DNA of 64,000 bases. Source: Bradyrhizobium diazoefficiens. Lineage in GTDB: Bacteria > Pseudomonadota > Alphaproteobacteria > Rhizobiales > Xanthobacteraceae. The stretch's first letter is position 1. Each line of letters begins with the position of its first letter. This document shows positions 55,118 through 63,808 of the stretch, in pieces. The notes under the pieces are model-generated. The model was not told where the DNA came from. It did no database searches and saw nothing but the letters and a program-made list of their open reading frames with translations. The DNA lies in the NCBI RefSeq assembly GCF_016616425.1, contig NZ_CP067101.1:6758001-6822000 (forward strand). Direction: 5' to 3'. The translations under genes and the position numbers were made by a program.

Positions 55118-55873
55118 ATGCCCTCCCACGATTTTCGCGCTCCCCGCCTTTTCGTCGACGCCCCCCTCTCCCAGGACACCAGGGTTACTCTCGACCGCGA
55201 CCAGAGCAATTATCTCGGCAATGTGCTGCGGCTGGCCGCGGGGGCGGAGGTATTGGCGTTCAACGGCCGCGACGGCGAGTGGCAGGCCGCGATTGAAGGC
55301 CGCAAGCGGCCGGACGGCCTCGTCATCCTGCAGCAGACCCGGCCGCAGGACCGGCTCGCCGACCTCGCTTACGTCTTCGCCCCGCTCAAGCATGCCCGGC
55401 TCGACTACATGGTCCAGAAGGCCATCGAGATGGGCGCCGCCGCGCTGCATCCGGTTCTGACCCGGTTCACCCAGGCCTCCCGGGTCAACACCGAGCGGAT
55501 GCGGGCCAATGTCGTCGAGGCCGCCGAGCAATGCGGCATCTTGAGCATCGCCGCCGTCGCCGAGCCGGTGCCGCTGGACCGGTATCTCAGCCAGCGCCCT
55601 GCCGATCGCCTGCTCGTCTTCTGCGATGAGGCGGCGGAGGTCGAAAACCCGGTTCAGAGCCTGCAAGCCGTGCGCGCGGCCGGGCTGGGCATTGACGTCC
55701 TGATCGGCCCCGAAGGCGGCTTTGCCGAAGAAGAGCGGGCCCTGCTCCTGCGGCAGCCGAAAATCCTCCGGCTGGCCCTGGGTCCCCGAATCATGCGGGC
55801 CGACACGGCCGCGGTGGCGGCGTTGGCGCTGGTGCAGGCGGTGCTGGGCGATTGGGGCGGCAACACCGCTTGA
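55118..55873 (+). CDS. rsmE: 16S rRNA (uracil(1498)-N3)-methyltransferase
   Basis: SPOUT-class methyltransferase of 251 residues. The N-terminal PUA-like part is SNYLGNVLRLAAGAEVLAFNG. The trefoil-knot SAM site reads LIGPEGGFAEEE and the C-terminal motif LALGPRIMRADTAAVAAL. All match RsmE. It is divergent from the secreted-protein/ubiA pair and leads toward hisZ-hisG. The stop falls at the edge of a short tandem repeat. Confidence 0.92.
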   Translation: MPSHDFRAPRLFVDAPLSQDTRVTLDRDQSNYLGNVLRLAAGAEVLAFNGRDGEWQAAIEGRKRPDGLVILQQTRPQDRLADLAYVFAPLKHARLDYMVQKAIEMGAAALHPVLTRFTQASRVNTERMRANVVEAAEQCGILSIAAVAEPVPLDRYLSQRPADRLLVFCDEAAEVENPVQSLQAVRAAGLGIDVLIGPEGGFAEEERALLLRQPKILRLALGPRIMRADTAAVAALALVQAVLGDWGGNTA

Positions 55874-55915
55874 CCAAGACCACCTGATCCAAGACCGCTT
55901 GATCCCAGACCCCTT
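55867..55915 (+). repeat. Short tandem repeat after rsmE
   Basis: Three degenerate units of 14-15 bases: TGACCAAGACCACC, TGATCCAAGACCGCT, TGATCCCAGACCCCT. They lie directly after the rsmE stop and ahead of hisZ. Confidence 0.65.
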
Positions 55916-56026
55916 GGCGTTAAGCGATTGATCCTTTGGAGGTCGAAACCGCTTTCGGGCCATGCTAAGGGCTGCGCAATTCCCTTCCCTGCCTGCCCGG
56001 TTCCGCCGGGACGATGGACCCTGCCA

Positions 56027-57178
56027 ATGACCGCGACTGCCACCTCAAATGCTCCCGGCTCCGCCGCCTGGGCGGATACGCTGCTCTTGTCGTTCGCGCA
56101 GGCCGGCTATGTCAGGGCCGAGCCGGCGATCCTGCAGCCGGCCGAGCCGTTCCTCGACCTCTCCGGCGAGGACATCCGCAAGAGCCTGTACCTGACGACG
56201 GATCTGTCCGGCGAGGAGCTGTGCCTGCGCCCGGACCTGACCATTCCCGTTGCCCGCGACTATCTCGCCTCCAGCCGCGCTGGCCAGCCGGCTGGGTTCA
56301 GCTATCTCGGTCCGGTGTTTCGTTACCGCAGCGGCCAGGCCAGCGAATTCCTGCAGGCCGGCATCGAATCGTTCGGTCGCCAGGACCGCCCCGCAGCCGA
56401 CGCCGAGACGCTGGCGCTGGCACTGGAGGCGACCGCGGCCTTCGGCGTCCGCGATGTCGAGATCCGCACCGGCGACGTGGCGCTGTTCAACGCGCTGCTC
56501 GATGCGCTCGACCTCTATCCGGTCTGGCGCCGCCGCCTGGTCAAAGATTTCAACCGCAAGATCAGCCTGGAGAAAGATCTCGAGAAGCTCGCGGCCGCGA
56601 CCACCGCGACCCGCAGCGAATATCAGGGCGTGCTGGCCGCGCTCGCCGGCTCCGACCGCAAGGCTGCGCTCGCCTTCGTCACCGATCTGATGTCGATCGC
56701 CGGCACCACCAATGTCAGCGGCCGAACCACGGCCGAGATCGCCGACCGCTTCCTCGAGCAATCGACGTTGAAGGGTGGCGCGCTGCCCAGCGAAGCCATC
56801 ACCGTGCTCAAACGCTTCCTGGGCATCGCCGGCAATCCCGATGACGCCATCGCTGCGCTCCGCACGCTCACCGCTGATGCAAAGCTCGACCTTACCGCAG
56901 CCATCGACCAGTTCGAGAGCCGGGTCGGCTTCATGGCGGCGCGCGGCATCGACGTGAAGCAGACGCGCTTCTCCACCGCGTTCGGGCGCGGCCTCGACTA
57001 TTACACCGGCTTCGAATTCGAGCTGCACCGCCGCGGCAACGGCGCCGAGCCGCTGGTTGCCGGCGGCCGCTATGACGGGCTGATGACCCAACTCGGTTCG
57101 GTCGAGCCGATCCCCGCGGTCGGCTTCTCGGTCTGGGTGGACGCGCTGACCCGGATCGGCCGCAAGGTGGGAGCATAA
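56027..57178 (+). CDS. hisZ: ATP phosphoribosyltransferase regulatory subunit
   Basis: A class II synthetase-like protein that acts as the regulatory partner of HisG in histidine synthesis. The 383-residue product has motif 2-like RPDLTIPVARDYLASSRAG with VFRYRS, EFLQAGIESFGR and the C-terminal GGRYDGLMTQLG block, but lacks the tRNA anticodon-binding domain of HisS. ATG 56027 fits the homologous start. hisG begins three bases after the stop, so they are co-translated. Confidence 0.92.
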   Translation: MTATATSNAPGSAAWADTLLLSFAQAGYVRAEPAILQPAEPFLDLSGEDIRKSLYLTTDLSGEELCLRPDLTIPVARDYLASSRAGQPAGFSYLGPVFRYRSGQASEFLQAGIESFGRQDRPAADAETLALALEATAAFGVRDVEIRTGDVALFNALLDALDLYPVWRRRLVKDFNRKISLEKDLEKLAAATTATRSEYQGVLAALAGSDRKAALAFVTDLMSIAGTTNVSGRTTAEIADRFLEQSTLKGGALPSEAITVLKRFLGIAGNPDDAIAALRTLTADAKLDLTAAIDQFESRVGFMAARGIDVKQTRFSTAFGRGLDYYTGFEFELHRRGNGAEPLVAGGRYDGLMTQLGSVEPIPAVGFSVWVDALTRIGRKVGA

Positions 57179-57181
57179 ATC

Positions 57182-58159
57182 ATGAGCGCGCCGTTCGTTC
57201 TGGCCGTTCCCTCCAAGGGCCGCCTTCAGGAAAACACCGAGGGGTTTTTCGCCCGTGCCGGGCTGAAGCTGTCGAAGGCCGGCGGCGTACGCGACTATCG
57301 CGGCACGATTGCTGACCTCGACAATGTCGAGGTCGCCTATCTCTCGGCGAGCGAGATCGCCTCGCAGCTGTCCCGCGGTTTTGCCCATCTCGGCGTCACC
57401 GGGGAGGACCTGGTGCGCGAGAACATTGCGGATGCGGACAAGCGCGTGTCGCTGATCGAGGGGCTCGGCTTCGGCTATGCCGACGTCGTCGTCGCCGTGC
57501 CGCAGGCGTGGATCGACGTCCGCACCATGGCCGACCTCGACGACGTCACCACCGGCTTCCGCGAACAGCATCACATGCGGATGCGGGTCGCCACCAAGTT
57601 CGTCAACCTCACCCGCGCGTTCTTCCAGACTCACGGCATCACCGATTACCGCATCGTCGAAAGCGCAGGCGCAACCGAGGGTGCGCCGGCCGCGGGCAGC
57701 GCCGAGCTGATCGTCGACATCACCACGACAGGCGCAACGCTCGCCGCCAACGGCTTGCGGGTGCTCGACGACGGCGTGATCCTGCGCAGCCAGGCCAATC
57801 TGGTCGCCTCGAAAGAGGCCGACTGGTCGCCGCAGGCGCGGGAGACTGCGCGCGTCATCCTCGATCATATCGCCGCGCGGGCGCGGGCCAACAAGTACCG
57901 CGAGGTCCGCACCCGGTTCCGGCAATGCGATGCCGCCCTGCTCGGCGAAGCTCACAGGCGGTACGGCGTCGAGGCCCCGTTCGGCGGACCGACCTCGTCA
58001 GGCATGCTGACGTTGCACTGCCCACCGGGACAACTCTATGCGCTGGCAAGCTTCCTGCGCGAGCATGGCGCCGAGACGGTCTCGGTGGTTTCGCTCGACT
58101 ACGTGTTTGACCAGGAGAACCCGCTGTTCGCCAAGCTCGAGGCGTTCCTGCGGCGGTGA
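57182..58159 (+). CDS. hisG: ATP phosphoribosyltransferase catalytic subunit
   Basis: First enzyme of histidine synthesis. Substrate-binding regions are [24 protein letters not shown] and the PRPP loop [20 protein letters not shown]. At 325 residues it is longer than the ~200-230 residues typical of HisZ-dependent HisG; the added C-terminal part (about 240-325, ending [18 protein letters not shown]) has the compact look of a small regulatory domain. Having both HisZ and a long HisG is notable. It directly follows hisZ. Confidence 0.93.
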   Translation: MSAPFVLAVPSKGRLQENTEGFFARAGLKLSKAGGVRDYRGTIADLDNVEVAYLSASEIASQLSRGFAHLGVTGEDLVRENIADADKRVSLIEGLGFGYADVVVAVPQAWIDVRTMADLDDVTTGFREQHHMRMRVATKFVNLTRAFFQTHGITDYRIVESAGATEGAPAAGSAELIVDITTTGATLAANGLRVLDDGVILRSQANLVASKEADWSPQARETARVILDHIAARARANKYREVRTRFRQCDAALLGEAHRRYGVEAPFGGPTSSGMLTLHCPPGQLYALASFLREHGAETVSVVSLDYVFDQENPLFAKLEAFLRR

Positions 58160-58245
58160 GCCTCAGCTTCGTTCAGCATAGCGACAGCAAACTGCGGCTA
58201 CCATATTCTGTCGAGAAGACTCGATTATCTCTGGAACCTTGATCG

Positions 58246-59292
58246 ATGACGCTGGGCTCTGACGTTTCCGGCATGACGGCCACCGCGGCCAGCGCCGCCG
58301 CGAAGGGACTGTCAATAGTCGTCCCCGTCTACAACGAGGCGGCGGGCCTCGCCGCCCTGCATCAGCGCATCTGCGATCTCGCCAGGACCTTGCGGGAGCG
58401 CTATCGCCTCGCCTGCGAGGTCGTCTATGTCGACGACGGCAGCAAGGATGCGACGCTGTCGATCGCCCGTTCGCTGCCGGCCGAGGCGATCGACGTCCAG
58501 GTGGTGTCGCTGTCACGCAATTTCGGCAAGGAGGCGGCGCTGATGGCCGGCCTCGATCATGCCCGGCTCGGCGCCGTCATGTTCATGGATGGCGACGGCC
58601 AGCATCCGCCGGCCCTGATCGACCAGCTGGTGCGGCACTGGATCGATGACGGCTACGACGTCGTCTACACCGCCAAAGCGCATCGCGACAACGAGAGCTT
58701 CCTGCGCCGTCTCGCCGTGCACGGCTTCTACGCGCTGATCAATTGGGGCGCACGCCAGAAGATCCCTGAAGACGCCGGCGACTTCCGCCTGCTCTCGCCG
58801 CGCGCTGTCGCTGCGCTCAGGCAATTGCCCGAGCGCAACCGCTTCTTCAAGGGATTGGCCAGCTGGATCGGATTCCGCCAGATCCGCGTCGACTACGAGC
58901 CTGCGGCGCGCGCCCATGGCGTCACCACCTTCAACGCGGCAAGCCTGCTTGGCCTGTCGATCGAGGGCCTGACCTCGTTTTCAGTGGCGCCCTTGCGCTT
59001 CGCGAGCCTGCTGGGTGTCATTCTCGCCGGAGGCGCCTTCCTGTTCGGCCTTTCGATCCTCTGGGAGGTGTTCACGACCGGCAAGCAGGTGCCCGGCTAT
59101 CCCTCGCTCGTGATCGGCCTGATGACGATCGGCGGCGTGCAGCTCATCATGATCGGCATCGTCGGCGAATATATCGGCAAAATTCTCTCCGAGTTGAAGG
59201 CGCGCCCGATCTACTTCGTCGCCGAGCACAGTGAAAAGCACTTCGAGACCGACCAGGCCGACGACGCCGCGAAGAAAACGGCGGCCGAATGA
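58246..59292 (+). CDS. Family 2 glycosyltransferase (polyprenyl-phosphate type)
   Basis: A 348-residue GT2 enzyme. The GT-A core has SIVVPVYNEAAGL, VYVDDGSKDATL and FMDGDGQHPP (the DxD metal site). Two C-terminal membrane helices lie at about 245-270 and 280-305 (LLGVILAGGAFLFGLSILWE and LVIGLMTIGGVQLIMIGIVG). This layout matches ArnC/DPM1-type transferases acting on undecaprenyl phosphate. The acceptor and sugar are unknown. The next gene overlaps by four bases. Confidence 0.87.
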   Translation: MTLGSDVSGMTATAASAAAKGLSIVVPVYNEAAGLAALHQRICDLARTLRERYRLACEVVYVDDGSKDATLSIARSLPAEAIDVQVVSLSRNFGKEAALMAGLDHARLGAVMFMDGDGQHPPALIDQLVRHWIDDGYDVVYTAKAHRDNESFLRRLAVHGFYALINWGARQKIPEDAGDFRLLSPRAVAALRQLPERNRFFKGLASWIGFRQIRVDYEPAARAHGVTTFNAASLLGLSIEGLTSFSVAPLRFASLLGVILAGGAFLFGLSILWEVFTTGKQVPGYPSLVIGLMTIGGVQLIMIGIVGEYIGKILSELKARPIYFVAEHSEKHFETDQADDAAKKTAAE

Positions 59293-60134
59293 GCGCGGCC
59301 GCGGACCTGCGGCGGATCTGGCTCTGCGCCGACGATTACGGCATCAGCCCGGGCGTCAATCGCGCCATCCGCGACCTGATCGAGCGCGGCCGCCTCAATG
59401 CCACCTCGGTGATGATGGTGGGCCCGGCGATCGAGCGCGGCGAAGTCGAGGCGCTTCAGGCGTCGGCAAAGCAAAGCCCGCGCTGCGCGATCGGACTGCA
59501 TGTGACGCTGTCGGCGCCGTTCCGGCCGCTTACCATGCATTTCCGTCCGCTCGATGGCGACATGTTCCTGGCCTTTCCGAAGCTGCTGCGCGCGGGCATC
59601 TTGCGGCGGCTCGACCGCGAATTCTTCCGCAACGAGGTGAAGGCGCAACTCGCCGCCTTCGCGGAAGCGTTCGGCCGTGCGCCTGACTTCGTCGACGGCC
59701 ATCAGCATGTGCAGCTCTATCCGCAGGTGCGCGACGGGTTTGTCGATGCGGTCAGCGACGCCGCGCCAAACGCCTGGGTGCGCCAGGGCGGCCGCGCCCT
59801 GCCGCTCAAGCAGCGGCTGGCCTCTCCCAAAGCCATGGTGCTCGACATCCTCAGTGCGCAATTCCGCCGCCGTGCCGGCAGCGCCGGCCTCAGCTTCAAT
59901 CCCGCCTTCGCCGGCGCCTATGATTTCACGCGTGCGGCCGATTTTGGCGAGCTGATGCGGCAATTCCTGGAAGGCTTGCCGGATGGCGGCCTCGTGATGT
60001 GCCATCCCGGCTTCGTCGACGATGTCCTCACCGGCCTCGACCCGATGACCGACGTCCGCGAGCGCGAGCACGCGTATCTCTCAGGCGATGCCTTCGCGCG
60101 TCTGCTGGCGGACAGCGGCGTTACGCTGGGATGA
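59289..60134 (+). CDS. ChbG/HpnK-family deacetylase
   Basis: A 281-residue carbohydrate-deacetylase-like protein. Metal ligands appear as CADDYGISPG (Asp-Asp), IGLHVTLSAPF and VDGHQHVQLYP (two His). The family includes YdjC/ChbG and HpnK of hopanoid clusters. It overlaps the upstream glycosyltransferase by four bases, so it may modify the sugar that enzyme transfers. No hopanoid genes are adjacent, which leaves the HpnK name unproven. Confidence 0.83.
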   Translation: MSAAADLRRIWLCADDYGISPGVNRAIRDLIERGRLNATSVMMVGPAIERGEVEALQASAKQSPRCAIGLHVTLSAPFRPLTMHFRPLDGDMFLAFPKLLRAGILRRLDREFFRNEVKAQLAAFAEAFGRAPDFVDGHQHVQLYPQVRDGFVDAVSDAAPNAWVRQGGRALPLKQRLASPKAMVLDILSAQFRRRAGSAGLSFNPAFAGAYDFTRAADFGELMRQFLEGLPDGGLVMCHPGFVDDVLTGLDPMTDVREREHAYLSGDAFARLLADSGVTLG

Positions 60135-60260
60135 AAGCGGCGAAAAGCAAGCCGCAGGGCAGCTTGTCGCCTACCGAAATTTAATCCAGCCGGCACTGTT
60201 GGGGCCACAATGGAACCCTACATCTGCTGCGCGCTTGGTTTTGCGTGGAGGAGACAGATC

Positions 60261-61070
60261 ATGACGCCGCAGGAACGCCAGCTCGTCGACGACCTTTTCG
60301 ACCGGCTTTCAAAGCTGGAAAATGCACCGCGCGATCCCGATGCGATCGCCGCGATCTCCGACGGCCTGCGCAAGGCGCCCGGCGCGGTCTATGCGCTGGT
60401 GCAGACCACGCTGCTGCAGGACGAAGCGCTAAAGCGCGCTCATAACCGCATCCAGGAGCTCGAGGCGGCACACGCCCCCGAGCCGGCGCAGTCCGGCGGT
60501 TTCCTGGATACGATGCGCGACACGCTGTTCGGCGGAGGCGCGCCGCGCAGCTCGGTTCCGAACGTGCCGCCGCGTGAGGCGCGGCCGGTCTGGAACAGCG
60601 GTCAGGCAATGCAGCAGACCCAGCCGGGCTATGGCCAGCCACCTTACGGACAGGCCTATGGCCAGGGTCCCGGCCCAGGTTATGGTGCTCCGCCGGTCGG
60701 CGGTGGCGGCGGCTCGTTCCTCGGCACGGCAGCAGCGGCCGCGGCCGGCGTCGTCGGCGGCTCGCTGCTGCTCTCCAGCATTCGCGGCATGATGGGCGGA
60801 CCGCACCAGCAGGCCTTCGGTGACACCAACGCCCTGGGCGACCGCAGCCCCTGGGGTGGCAGCGACCAGTCCGGTGGCTCGCTCGCGCGTGATGCCGGCC
60901 TCGACGACATCGGATCGAATCGCGATTCCCGCCAGGGCTTCTCCGACCAGGCGTCGAACGATCAGGACAACAGCGATCAGAACTACGACGACGATCGCGA
61001 CGACAACGTAGACATGGCCGACGACAGCGATTTCGGCGGCGGCGACGATGGCGGCAGCGACTACGCGTGA
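60261..61070 (+). CDS. DUF2076 domain-containing protein
   Basis: A 269-residue protein. The N-terminal helical part (TPQERQLVDDLFDRLSKLEN, AHNRIQELEAAH) is typical of DUF2076. A Pro/Gln/Gly/Tyr-rich stretch follows (QTQPGYGQPPYGQAYGQGPG), then a hydrophobic Gly/Ala helix (about 155-180) and a very acidic C-terminus (DNSDQNYDDDRDDNVDMADD). The ATG at 60261 has GGAGGAG seven bases upstream, an excellent ribosome site. It may be a surface or periplasmic scaffold; no function is known. A terminator follows. Confidence 0.8.
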   Translation: MTPQERQLVDDLFDRLSKLENAPRDPDAIAAISDGLRKAPGAVYALVQTTLLQDEALKRAHNRIQELEAAHAPEPAQSGGFLDTMRDTLFGGGAPRSSVPNVPPREARPVWNSGQAMQQTQPGYGQPPYGQAYGQGPGPGYGAPPVGGGGGSFLGTAAAAAAGVVGGSLLLSSIRGMMGGPHQQAFGDTNALGDRSPWGGSDQSGGSLARDAGLDDIGSNRDSRQGFSDQASNDQDNSDQNYDDDRDDNVDMADDSDFGGGDDGGSDYA

Positions 61071-61092
61071 GCAATTCGCCTGGCAGATACAG

Positions 61093-61123
61093 AACGGTCG
61101 CCTCTCGGCGGCCGTTTTCTTTT
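61093..61123 (+). terminator. Terminator after the DUF2076 gene
   Basis: ACGGTCGCC-TCTC-GGCGGCCGT forms a stem with one mismatch, followed by TTTTCTTTT. It lies 23 bases past the stop. Confidence 0.8.
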
Positions 61124-61400
61124 AGGCCATAGCTCAAGCGCCTTGTGTGTCACTGCACGCAGAGAACGCGTTCGATATAATATAATATGACTAGTGCGCA
61201 GTGTTGTTGGATTGCACTGAGCTGAACGTGGCCGGACGCGGCCGAGTTCACCATGAAAAACGAAATCGCCCTCTGACGCGCGCGGCCGTAGACTCCCGGA
61301 TTTCCAAATTCGGACATGGGTGTTCAACTGGAAGAACACGTTGCTCATGCCACCACACACGATGTGGCTGCATCTCTTGGCAACAGTGGGGGGTTTTAAA
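61124..61400. other. Intergenic region with an AT-rich island
   Basis: A GATATAATATAATATGACTA tract near 61173-61192 stands out in GC-rich surroundings and contains good -10-like boxes on both strands. Nothing else was seen in this stretch, which leads to the small gene at 61401. Confidence 0.4.
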
Positions 61401-61625
61401 ATGAGTCCACTTCAGCAGCGCATTGCATCCTTGACCGACGTGACGACACATCTCATCACCGAATTGTACGAGTTGGAGGGACTGCACGAGCGCGTCAGGA
61501 AGGCAGAGCTGTCGGCGCGGCGGTTGAACCGCTCCGCTCGCGCACCGCATTCCCATTCATCAACTCGTCGTCGCTGCTCCGTTGCCCCTCGCCTCAGCTC
61601 GACGCGGCACCGTCAGCAAGCATAG
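61401..61625 (+). CDS. Small hypothetical protein (74 residues)
   Basis: Starts MSPLQQRIASLTDVTTHLIT, a helical amphipathic protein continuing ELYELEGLHERVRKAELSAR with a basic, Ser/Arg-rich tail. GGGGGG ahead of ATG 61401 may serve as ribosome site. The helical half reads like a real coding sequence with heptad spacing of Leu; the tail is poor. The frame also runs upstream to 61320 without conserved features. I cannot assign a family. Confidence 0.45.
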   Translation: MSPLQQRIASLTDVTTHLITELYELEGLHERVRKAELSARRLNRSARAPHSHSSTRRRCSVAPRLSSTRHRQQA

Positions 61626-61720
61626 ACCATAGCTCGAAAGCGTTCGCCGGCGGCACGCAACGGCCTTCGATGCCGCGCATCGCTAACCGGCGCGGAGTTG
61701 ACGGTTCGCTTCATGACGCA

Positions 61721-62533
61721 TCACATCACCACGACCCTGGTGCCGACATTGACGCGGCCGTAGAGGTCGATGACATCCTCGTTGCGCATGCGGATGCAGC
61801 CGGAGGAGACGTTGGTGCCGATGGTCCAGGGCTCGTTGGAGCCGTGGATGCGATAGAGCGTCGAGCCGAGATACATCGCGCGGGCGCCAAGCGGATTCTC
61901 CGGACCGCCTTCCATGTGCCGGGGCAAATCGGGGCGACGTGCGATCATTTCCGCCGGCGGCGTCCAGTCCGGCCATTCGCGTTTGGCCGTGATCGCCTTC
62001 ACACCGGACCAGGTGAAGCCGGGACGCCCGACGCCGATGCCGTAGCGCATCGCCCTGCCGTTGCCCTCGACCAAATAGAGGAACTTGTTCGGCGTATCGA
62101 CCACGATCGTGCCGGGACCTTCCTTGCCGCTATAGTCAACCAGTTGTTTCTCGAATTTCGGATCGAACGGGCGCTGCCGCGGATCGACCGCCTCCTGCTG
62201 GAGCGCGCCTTGCTGATATCCGCCCGGCATCTGCGGCTCGCCCATCGGCGGCAGGCGACGCTGATCGTAATAGGCCGGCTGCTGTTGATATACCGGCTGC
62301 TGGGGAGCGTAAGCCGGACCGCGGCCGGGACCGTCGCCGAACAGGAACTCGATGAAGCCGCCGCCCATGTTCGAATTGGAGGCGACGCGAACCGGCGCCG
62401 GCGGAACCTGCGGCGCATAGAGCACTGCGGGCGGATCGTTCGGCACGCTATTGTCGAAGGCGCTGGCGCCGTTGGCGCCGGCAATGAAGGTGCAAGCGCT
62501 GCCGAGCAGCGCAACAGACATTTTCTTGAACAT
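61721..62533 (-). CDS. L,D-transpeptidase (YkuD domain)
   Basis: Periplasmic peptidoglycan cross-linking enzyme of 270 residues. A signal peptide ends near GASAFDNS. A Pro/Gln/Tyr-rich spacer (about 65-125: YAPQQPVYQQQPAYYDQ) may span into the wall. The C-terminal YkuD domain has the catalytic motif HGSNEPWTIGTNVSSGCIRM, with the active-site Cys and His intact. ATG 62533 is the sensible start. It is divergent from cheZ. Confidence 0.9.
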   Translation of the reverse strand: MFKKMSVALLGSACTFIAGANGASAFDNSVPNDPPAVLYAPQVPPAPVRVASNSNMGGGFIEFLFGDGPGRGPAYAPQQPVYQQQPAYYDQRRLPPMGEPQMPGGYQQGALQQEAVDPRQRPFDPKFEKQLVDYSGKEGPGTIVVDTPNKFLYLVEGNGRAMRYGIGVGRPGFTWSGVKAITAKREWPDWTPPAEMIARRPDLPRHMEGGPENPLGARAMYLGSTLYRIHGSNEPWTIGTNVSSGCIRMRNEDVIDLYGRVNVGTRVVVM

Positions 62534-62848
62534 CGACGTACTCTGTACTGTTTCGTCTAGATCACATGTGGCGCGGAGAGCTGATGGCTGGTCCGCGCCC
62601 CTCGACGTCGTCAATAAAGGGCAAAAGCCGTTTTGTTTGGTAAACGAAAGCGGCGTTTGGATTCACCACGTCGGCAAGCGAGGGGCAATTTGGCGATCAG
62701 CGTTTATTTTCGATGAACGCTGCGCCCCTATGGTTAATCGCAAGTTTTCGCGCCGTCGTGCAACGCCGCCCGACAGTTCCGGCCGTGAACTTCGTGTTAA
62801 ATCGCTTCTGTCTACAAAGACGCGTGAGTGAGGTGGGGGAGTATCCTG
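62534..62848. other. Divergent region between the L,D-transpeptidase gene and cheZ
   Basis: 315 bases that must carry both promoters. The central part is AT-richer than the flanks (around 62640-62760). No clear operator, hairpin or small gene was seen. Confidence 0.35.
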
Positions 62849-63628
62849 ATGGCTGTTCACCGCAAACGTTTCCGCGTCGAGGACATCGTCGGTGGCGAGA
62901 TGCCGATTCTTGACGTAACCGAAGAGGCGGGCCCGATGCATAGCGAGATCATGACTGAGCTACGCGCGATACGCGCACAGATGGCGAAGGGCATTGCCCC
63001 GCTGTCCGGGAGCGCAGCCATGGCGGCGATCGACGCCTCCACAGCCCATGAGCTTTCCGAGGCACGCACGATGCTCGAAACCTATCGGGCCCAGATCGAG
63101 CAGTGCGAGAAGCTGAAAGTCGAGCTCGACCTCATCCATGACGCCATCGACCGCACCAAGCGCGAGATCGCGACATTGCACGGCAAGAGCTTTGACGGCG
63201 GCGAGATGGCCAAGGTCAATGGCGAGCTCGGCGCCGTGGTCGGCGGCACCGAGCAGGCGACCCAGCAGATCCTCGAAGCCGCGGAATCGATCGACCAGGC
63301 CGCAAGCGCAATGTCCAAGGTCGACTCCATCGACCAGCAGAAGCGGCTTGCCGACGACATCCAGGAGCGCGTCATCTCGATCTTCGAAGCCTGCAACTTC
63401 CAGGACCTGACCGGCCAGCGCATCAGCAAGGTCATGACCACGATGAAGTTCATCGAGCAGCACATCAATGCGATGATGGAGATCTGGGGCGGCGTCGACG
63501 CGATCAAGTCTCACGTCGTGCCGCAGGTCGACACCCGCAACGAGGACGAGAAGCTCCTCAACGGCCCGAAGCTCGCCGGCGACGTCGGCCATGCCTCGCA
63601 GGACGACATCGACGCGCTGTTCGACTGA
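62849..63628 (+). CDS. cheZ: CheZ-like phosphatase of CheY
   Basis: A 259-residue, largely helical protein. It has the CheZ signature FEACNFQDLTGQRISKVMTT, in which the glutamine within the Asp-x-x-(Thr/Ser)-Gly-Gln core dephosphorylates CheY. The C-terminal peptide DDIDALFD is the CheY-docking tail. Long coiled coils flank the core. The basic N-terminus (AVHRKRFRVEDIVGGE) is conserved in alphaproteobacteria. GGGGGAG precedes ATG 62849. The orphan cheY at 18926 may be its substrate. Confidence 0.85.
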   Translation: MAVHRKRFRVEDIVGGEMPILDVTEEAGPMHSEIMTELRAIRAQMAKGIAPLSGSAAMAAIDASTAHELSEARTMLETYRAQIEQCEKLKVELDLIHDAIDRTKREIATLHGKSFDGGEMAKVNGELGAVVGGTEQATQQILEAAESIDQAASAMSKVDSIDQQKRLADDIQERVISIFEACNFQDLTGQRISKVMTTMKFIEQHINAMMEIWGGVDAIKSHVVPQVDTRNEDEKLLNGPKLAGDVGHASQDDIDALFD

Positions 63629-63649
63629 ACGGCGCCGATTACGGAAAAG

Positions 63650-63681
63650 CAAAACGCCGGCGAGAGCCGGCGTTTTTGTTT
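63650..63681 (+). terminator. Rho-independent terminator of cheZ
   Basis: ACGCCGGC-GAGA-GCCGGCGT is a perfect 8-bp stem followed by TTTTTGTTT, about 25 bases after the cheZ stop. Confidence 0.88.
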
Positions 63682-63690
63682 CATCCTCTC

Positions 63691-63796
63691 CGCTGTCATC
63701 GTCCGGCTTGACCGGACGATCCAGTATTCCAGAGACAGCAGTGATTGAGCCGAGAAGCCGCTGCGTACTGGATGCCCCGCTTTCGCGGGGCATGAC
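63691..63796. repeat. Intergenic palindromic repeat (intact copy)
   Basis: Two hairpins in series: TCATCGTCCGGCTTGACCGG with its ACGATCC arm, and GATGCCCCGC-TTTC-GCGGGGCATGAC. Its reverse complement is the uninterrupted form of the element broken by the insertion at 44655. Confidence 0.75.
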
Positions 63797-63808
63797 GGAG
63801 GCGAGAGG

